Source of the DNA: Haemophilus sp.
GTDB taxonomy: Bacteria; Pseudomonadota; Gammaproteobacteria; Enterobacterales; Pasteurellaceae
NCBI GenBank assembly: GCA_019423025.1
Contig: JAHZCD010000001.1
Coordinates: 310,001-374,000 of the forward strand
Direction of reading: 5' to 3'
DNA length: 64,000 bases
A program made the translations under genes and the position numbers. This document shows positions 59,988 through 64,000 of the stretch, in pieces (within the stretch, counting starts at the first letter, position 1; each line of letters begins with the position of its first letter). The notes beneath the pieces were generated by a model. It searched no databases and was not told where the DNA came from. It saw only the letters and a program-made list of their open reading frames with translations.

Positions 59988-60437
59988 TTAATCCTTTAAG
60001 TTTTCAATTTCTTTGGTGAATTCATTGATATTATCAAAGCTCAGGTAAACGGATGCAAAACGGATATACGCCACTTTATCTAATTCTTTCAGCTCATTCA
60101 TGGCTAATTTACCCACGAGATGACTTGGCACTTCGCGCTCACCCGTAGCACGTAATTGGATGATAATATGGCTAATGGCTTTTTCCACATCATCCGAACT
60201 TACAGGACGTTTTTCTAACGCATGTTGAATACCGCTACGCAATTTATCTTCATTAAACGGCTCGCGTGACCCATCATTTTTAATAATTTTTGGCACCACT
60301 AATTCTGCTGTTTCAAAGGTGGTAAAGCGTTCATGACAATTCCCGCATTCCCGACGACGACGCACTTGATACCCATCAGAAACCAAACGGCTGTCAATCA
60401 CCTTAGTTTCTTCAGTTGAACAAAACGGACAACGCAT
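59988..60437 (-). CDS. nrdR: ribonucleotide reductase regulator NrdR
   Basis: The 149-residue repressor has an N-terminal zinc ribbon with two CxxC knuckles (MRCPFCSTEETKVIDSR and CGNCHERFTTFE, residues 3-34), then an ATP-cone (VPKIIKNDGSREPFNEDKLRSGIQHALEKRPV, 49-80) that senses ATP and dATP. With dATP it binds NrdR boxes upstream of nrd operons. It starts behind AAAAGGAGCTAAA and leads the nrdR-ribD-degS-yfbR group. Confidence 0.97.
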   Translation of the reverse strand: MRCPFCSTEETKVIDSRLVSDGYQVRRRRECGNCHERFTTFETAELVVPKIIKNDGSREPFNEDKLRSGIQHALEKRPVSSDDVEKAISHIIIQLRATGEREVPSHLVGKLAMNELKELDKVAYIRFASVYLSFDNINEFTKEIENLKD

Positions 60438-60514
60438 TTTAGCTCCTTTTCAAAATGATTCTTAAGTCAGTATCTTATCAAAAATCCAAGATCTTTTCGA
60501 TCTGAAGATCCGCT

Positions 60515-63500
60515 TTAAGATAACATTTCTCCAAACCAAGATGTGGTTTGTTTCACCAATTGTAAAAGACCATCCTGCGATTTAAATTGTTCCGTTTGCC
60601 CCCACACCCTCGCCCAATAAGGATCGGCTTTTCTATAACCATAGTTATCATCTTTCGCTAGAGATTCGATATTCGTTAAAACATTGTCAAAATTGACCGC
60701 ACTTTCATCTTTTTCAATAAACTTCACTATATTTTCCGTTGGAATGAGCTGAATTTGTTGCTGGCTTTGTAAATAGGCCTCAACGTACATTTTCAATTTC
60801 TCAAGTGCGGTTGATTTTTCTATTGTTTTTAATGTTAAATCCTTATCTTTAGCGATAATGCGTGGTGGCTGAGCGTTCTCTTTTGTCGCCAGTTGAATGA
60901 GATAATAAAGCCATGGGCGAATACGATAACGATCTTTATATTTTGCAAATCGCCATTCGATTATCTGATTTTCATCGCCAAATAACGGCTCCATATAGCC
61001 AAACAAGCGAATATTGCCTTGTGCCGTTTCCACCACAAAATCGACACTCTCACTATGTGGTGAAGAATAATCCTTAATTTTCTCTTTAAAAGCCAATACA
61101 TCAGCACGAATGGATTGTGCACAGACTTCTGCAAACTCGCCGCGAGGCATGATGCCTTTCACTCGCTGTTTGGCAAAATAATCGTTAAATTGCGCTTCCT
61201 CTAAATGCAATAACTCATTACTAATGCGATAATGATCCAAACCATTTAACGTGAAGTTTTCACTTTCTTCAATGCGATCGTCCTCATCTCGGAAATACAC
61301 GCCAAGCTGCTTTTCAAAAAAGAATTTCACTGGATTTTCAACAAAACTCACAAAACGATCGAGCTCAATTTCCGCTATTGACTCTTGATTTTCCCCCATC
61401 GGCACAACAAATTCATGACATTTTCTTTCTTGAAATTGCGCAATCGGCAACCATTTTTTCGCAAAAGAGCGGTTAATTTTCCCTTCATTTTGGAAATTGC
61501 TTGGACTAAATGCCGTCATTGGATGTTGTTCAATTCTCAAACCATTGTCTGAATAATGATTAATATAATCAACCAATTGGCTCACCAATACTGAAGGCTC
61601 TTTGGGTTGATTATCAATAATTGAAGAGCCCACATAACTCACATAAAAATGGGATCTTGCGGCGAGCAGAGCCTCAAGGAATAAATAACGATCATCATCT
61701 CGACGAACACGATCGCCTTTTTGATGATGATATTGCATTAAGTCAAAACTATTTGGGGTATGACTGCGTGGGTAATCCGCTTCATTCATTCCGAGCAAAC
61801 ACACCACTTTAAAAGGAATAGAGCGCATTGGTAAAAGCGTACAGAAATTCACTTTTCCCGCTAAGAAACGAAGGCTATTTGGTGTTTCTTCTAAACGCGC
61901 AGACATCACTTCCGCAATGACATCCGCCTGCAAGGTTTCTTCAAAATTGACGGCCTGCAAATCATCGGCAAAGGCATTAATACAATCTTGAATATAAAAC
62001 AAGGTATCCGCCGTTTCTTCATTTTGCACAAAGAAATCCTTCAAAAGTGCAGTCAATTTTTCACGCCATTTTTCAATGTTGTGTGCTTTTTGCAGATCTT
62101 GATGCCATTTATTTAAGACCGTAAAAAATTGATTCACTGCACCAACTAACTGCCCTTTCAATCCATAGCTACTATCAAGTCCAAGGCTGTCTTGCCAAAC
62201 GCCTTGCTCTTCACGCATCGCATAACCTAAGGTCATACGCTCAAGCCCCGCCTGCCACGCGTTAAAATTCAGTGTATTCTGCCGTTTTTCTAAACCAAAG
62301 CGAATACCTGACTCTTTCACCCATTCACGGATTTGCTCGAGATCGGCAAGGGCAATATTAAAACGTTCACGGATAGCCGGAATATCCAATAAAGCCAGTA
62401 CTTCTTCCGCGCCAAACTGACTTTCTTTTAAATTTAACAGGGAAAGATAGCTCGACACGATCACATCACTTTCAGACAATTTACTGTCAGAAATTGAGAA
62501 CGGAATAACAGGTGCGTCCGCACTATTCGCCCCAAAGACAGCCTGAATATAAGGCGTGTATTGATTAACATCGGCCACCATGACCACCACATCTTTTGGT
62601 GTAATCTGTTCTTCTTTTGGTTTATACTGATTCTGATCGAATAAATCCAACAAATAATCATGTAGCACTTCAACTTCTCGCATCGCGCTATGACAAGATT
62701 TCATCACCAAAGAGCGGTCATTTTTCTCTATATTTAATGCGCCATGGCTCAACGTCAAAATTTGATTTTGGATCTGCCCTAACAACGTTTTTTCGGGAAG
62801 TTCGGCATAATAATCACGGGAAATGGCTTGAATATTTTCTTCATCACGCACTAATTGATAGAGAAAATCCCGTCCCATTTTTCCCCAAGAGGCTAAAAGC
62901 GGATTTCCGCTGAACAATTCTTCTTGTTGATTGGTGTAATCAAGATCAGCAGGTTCCCATAACACTTGCTCGGCTGAAATTAAAGGCTTCACATCGTTGG
63001 TTTCTTGCACGAAACGCTGTCTTTCTAATAAATAGGATTTACTCAGATCTCGCAAATCACCCCAATATTCTTGACATGGATTATTGAAGAATAAATGTAC
63101 ATCTGTTTTAGCTGAAATACCTTGGAAAATATTGAGATAAACCGTTGGCAATGCAGGGATACCAAAAATAAAAATACGTTCCGGCAAGTTGAGTGTCGCA
63201 TTGGGATCAAGACATAATTCTAAAAATTGTTGATTGAGTGCAGCACGATGCTTTGCGTTTCCACCAAAATCACGTTGAACATCATCCACCAAGGCTCGCC
63301 ATAAAATTCCCTGCCAGTGAATATTGCCTTTAATTTGAGAAAGAAAGGTAGGATTTAACGCCGAAAGGCCCTGCTTTTGCTGATTAATTTGAGCCAAGAT
63401 TTTTTCATCATTATTTTCTTCCCATGCTGCAATCCATTCAGGGCGATAGACGAGATATTGGTCAAATAAATCGGCAACTTTTAGGCTTAATTGATAAAGT

Positions 63501-63874
63501 TTTTGCTGTTCTGATGCAGGCGAGGACGCTAAATATTTTTTTAATGGTTCAAATTCTTTTTGCTGTAAAAAGGTAGGGATTAACCTCATTAATCGCCATA
63601 ACGTTGAATCTTTTTCAAAAGGATTTTGCGTGGAAACATTCGGCAAATTATCGGCGTAAAGTTTCCAAATAAAACTGGAAGGCATGGGGAATTGGAAATT
63701 CGCTGCAACACCGCGTTTTTTAGCAATTTCCATTTGTAACCATTGTGCCATACCCGGACTTTGCACTAACACAATGTCAGACTGAAACGGATCATGTTGA
63801 GGTAAATTTTCCAACAGCGAAACTAAAATATCCTTTTGAATTTCCAGTTGGTTTGAATAATAAGTAACGAACAA
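60515..63874 (-). CDS. recC: exodeoxyribonuclease V gamma subunit RecC
   Basis: The 1119-residue subunit recognises Chi and splits the duplex in RecBCD. The start MFVTYYSNQLEIQKDILVSL aligns with E. coli RecC (MLRVYHSNRLDVLEALM). QSPGMAQWLQMEIAKKRGVAANFQFPMPSSF near residue 58 and LLPMRSIPFKVVCLLGMNEADYPR near 680 are conserved blocks of its inactive helicase-like domains. The start codon is TTG (63872-63874), about eight bases after AAGGGC; no ATG gives the right N-terminus. It lies 37 bases from a pseudopilin gene. recB and recD are outside the window. Confidence 0.95.
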   Translation of the reverse strand: MFVTYYSNQLEIQKDILVSLLENLPQHDPFQSDIVLVQSPGMAQWLQMEIAKKRGVAANFQFPMPSSFIWKLYADNLPNVSTQNPFEKDSTLWRLMRLIPTFLQQKEFEPLKKYLASSPASEQQKLYQLSLKVADLFDQYLVYRPEWIAAWEENNDEKILAQINQQKQGLSALNPTFLSQIKGNIHWQGILWRALVDDVQRDFGGNAKHRAALNQQFLELCLDPNATLNLPERIFIFGIPALPTVYLNIFQGISAKTDVHLFFNNPCQEYWGDLRDLSKSYLLERQRFVQETNDVKPLISAEQVLWEPADLDYTNQQEELFSGNPLLASWGKMGRDFLYQLVRDEENIQAISRDYYAELPEKTLLGQIQNQILTLSHGALNIEKNDRSLVMKSCHSAMREVEVLHDYLLDLFDQNQYKPKEEQITPKDVVVMVADVNQYTPYIQAVFGANSADAPVIPFSISDSKLSESDVIVSSYLSLLNLKESQFGAEEVLALLDIPAIRERFNIALADLEQIREWVKESGIRFGLEKRQNTLNFNAWQAGLERMTLGYAMREEQGVWQDSLGLDSSYGLKGQLVGAVNQFFTVLNKWHQDLQKAHNIEKWREKLTALLKDFFVQNEETADTLFYIQDCINAFADDLQAVNFEETLQADVIAEVMSARLEETPNSLRFLAGKVNFCTLLPMRSIPFKVVCLLGMNEADYPRSHTPNSFDLMQYHHQKGDRVRRDDDRYLFLEALLAARSHFYVSYVGSSIIDNQPKEPSVLVSQLVDYINHYSDNGLRIEQHPMTAFSPSNFQNEGKINRSFAKKWLPIAQFQERKCHEFVVPMGENQESIAEIELDRFVSFVENPVKFFFEKQLGVYFRDEDDRIEESENFTLNGLDHYRISNELLHLEEAQFNDYFAKQRVKGIMPRGEFAEVCAQSIRADVLAFKEKIKDYSSPHSESVDFVVETAQGNIRLFGYMEPLFGDENQIIEWRFAKYKDRYRIRPWLYYLIQLATKENAQPPRIIAKDKDLTLKTIEKSTALEKLKMYVEAYLQSQQQIQLIPTENIVKFIEKDESAVNFDNVLTNIESLAKDDNYGYRKADPYWARVWGQTEQFKSQDGLLQLVKQTTSWFGEMLS

Positions 63875-63911
63875 AGTAACGCCCTTTTGAAAGCAAAAAC
63901 AATGCGTTATT

Positions 63912-64000
63912 TTACTCGGTTTTCAATAAAAATTCACCTTGAGGATAGCGTATATTCACTTGATGATGACTGCATTGAATTGTAAATTGAATACCATTTT
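63912..64000 (-). CDS. C-terminal end of a competence pseudopilin, probably ComQ
   Basis: On the minus strand one frame is open from the window edge to a TAA at 63912-63914 and reads NGIQFTIQCSHHQVNIRYPQ then GEFLLKTE. A short beta-rich tail just upstream of recC fits the last gene of the comNOPQ cluster, which I recall preceding recC in H. influenzae. Only 28 residues are visible, so the name rests on context. Confidence 0.5.
   Translation of the reverse strand, partial: NGIQFTIQCSHHQVNIRYPQGEFLLKTE

Larger units (their letters stand above)
1300..60811. repeat. dispersed DNA-uptake signal sequences (AAGTGCGGT)
   Basis: About 45-50 exact 9-mers on either strand, for example 2865, 4891, 11748, 14304, 16537, 25802, 27571, 28636, 36557, 54530, 59399, 60687 and 60803. 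Many carry downstream T-rich extensions (TCAAATTTT-like). They occur in genes and in inverted pairs between genes. These are the signals by which naturally competent Pasteurellaceae take up related DNA. The sequence is of the H. influenzae type, not the ACAAGCGGT type. Confidence 0.95.

Noticed and set aside
58856..60514. FMN riboswitch near ribD
   Set aside because: ribD follows nrdR by one base and no conserved RFN-like sequence is visible upstream of either gene.
62617..62913. 98-codon frame opposite recC
   Set aside because: recC is conserved throughout this stretch; the opposite frame is chance.
1..64000. CRISPR array or insertion sequence
   Set aside because: The many short repeats are all uptake words at irregular spacing; there are no regular repeat-spacer units, transposase genes or target duplications.
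1..64000. Phase-variable simple repeats of the Haemophilus tetranucleotide kind
   Set aside because: I saw no tract of four or more tandem tetranucleotides; the longest homopolymers are short A or T runs.

Overview
This window is chromosomal DNA from a member of the Pasteurellaceae, most likely a Haemophilus close to H. parainfluenzae or H. influenzae. The 9-base DNA-uptake word AAGTGCGGT (complement ACCGCACTT) occurs roughly 45 to 50 times by eye, about once per 1.3 kb. That is the density and type of the Haemophilus/Aggregatibacter/Pasteurella clade. Base composition is AT-rich and nearly every gene is a recognisable gammaproteobacterial housekeeping gene. I see no phage, insertion sequence, integrated element or CRISPR array. 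Species assignment is inference; local gene groups match ones I recall from H. influenzae, but their relative order differs.

Layout. 1-4.2 kb: the N-terminal part of a DMT/EamA transporter, an unknown membrane protein, a UPF0126/TRIC-like membrane protein, proA, and a frameshifted DUF808 (YedI) gene. 4.2-16.2 kb (minus strand): dnaX, apt, a lipid A acyltransferase, a TSUP permease, mepA, aroC, an MscK-type channel, menE, seqA. 16.2-18.1 kb (plus): a YbfF esterase, then fldA-fur behind two Fur-box-like elements. 18.2-21.5 kb (minus): argG, an NAD-binding epimerase-like gene, and purC with a PurR operator. 21.6-24.4 kb: prfC, a small lipoprotein, and a Met-Leu-Gln-Gln tRNA operon with a stringent-type promoter. 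24.4-28.4 kb: a secreted phosphodiester-glycosidase-like protein overlapping hemA, gloB, a YafS-like methyltransferase, YegP. 28.5-33.2 kb: ycaO and gyrA. 33.2-39.4 kb: a DmsD/TorD chaperone, a quinone reductase, nfeD-qmcA, modF, sstT, and a LexA-box-controlled UmuD-like gene. 39.4-47 kb: an NlpC/P60 lipoprotein, the pyruvate dehydrogenase operon aceE-aceF-lpd, and mgsA. 47-53.6 kb: ydgA, dnaK with a sigma-32 promoter, a frameshifted metY, and dnaJ. 53.6-57.2 kb: modABC with divergent modE. 57.2-64 kb (minus): the end of a competence pseudopilin (probably comQ), recC, then nrdR-ribD-degS-yfbR.

Three observations stand out. GyrA carries Phe84 and Tyr88 where the wild-type motif has Ser and Asp, the classic double quinolone-resistance change. 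A stand-alone UmuD-fold protein sits directly behind a promoter whose whole spacer is a LexA box, yet its catalytic Ser and Lys and its cleavage dipeptide are all replaced. Two genes, DUF808 and metY, are each broken by a single small indel. Many intergenic hairpins are built from inverted uptake-word pairs, and several signal-peptide regions contain the uptake word.
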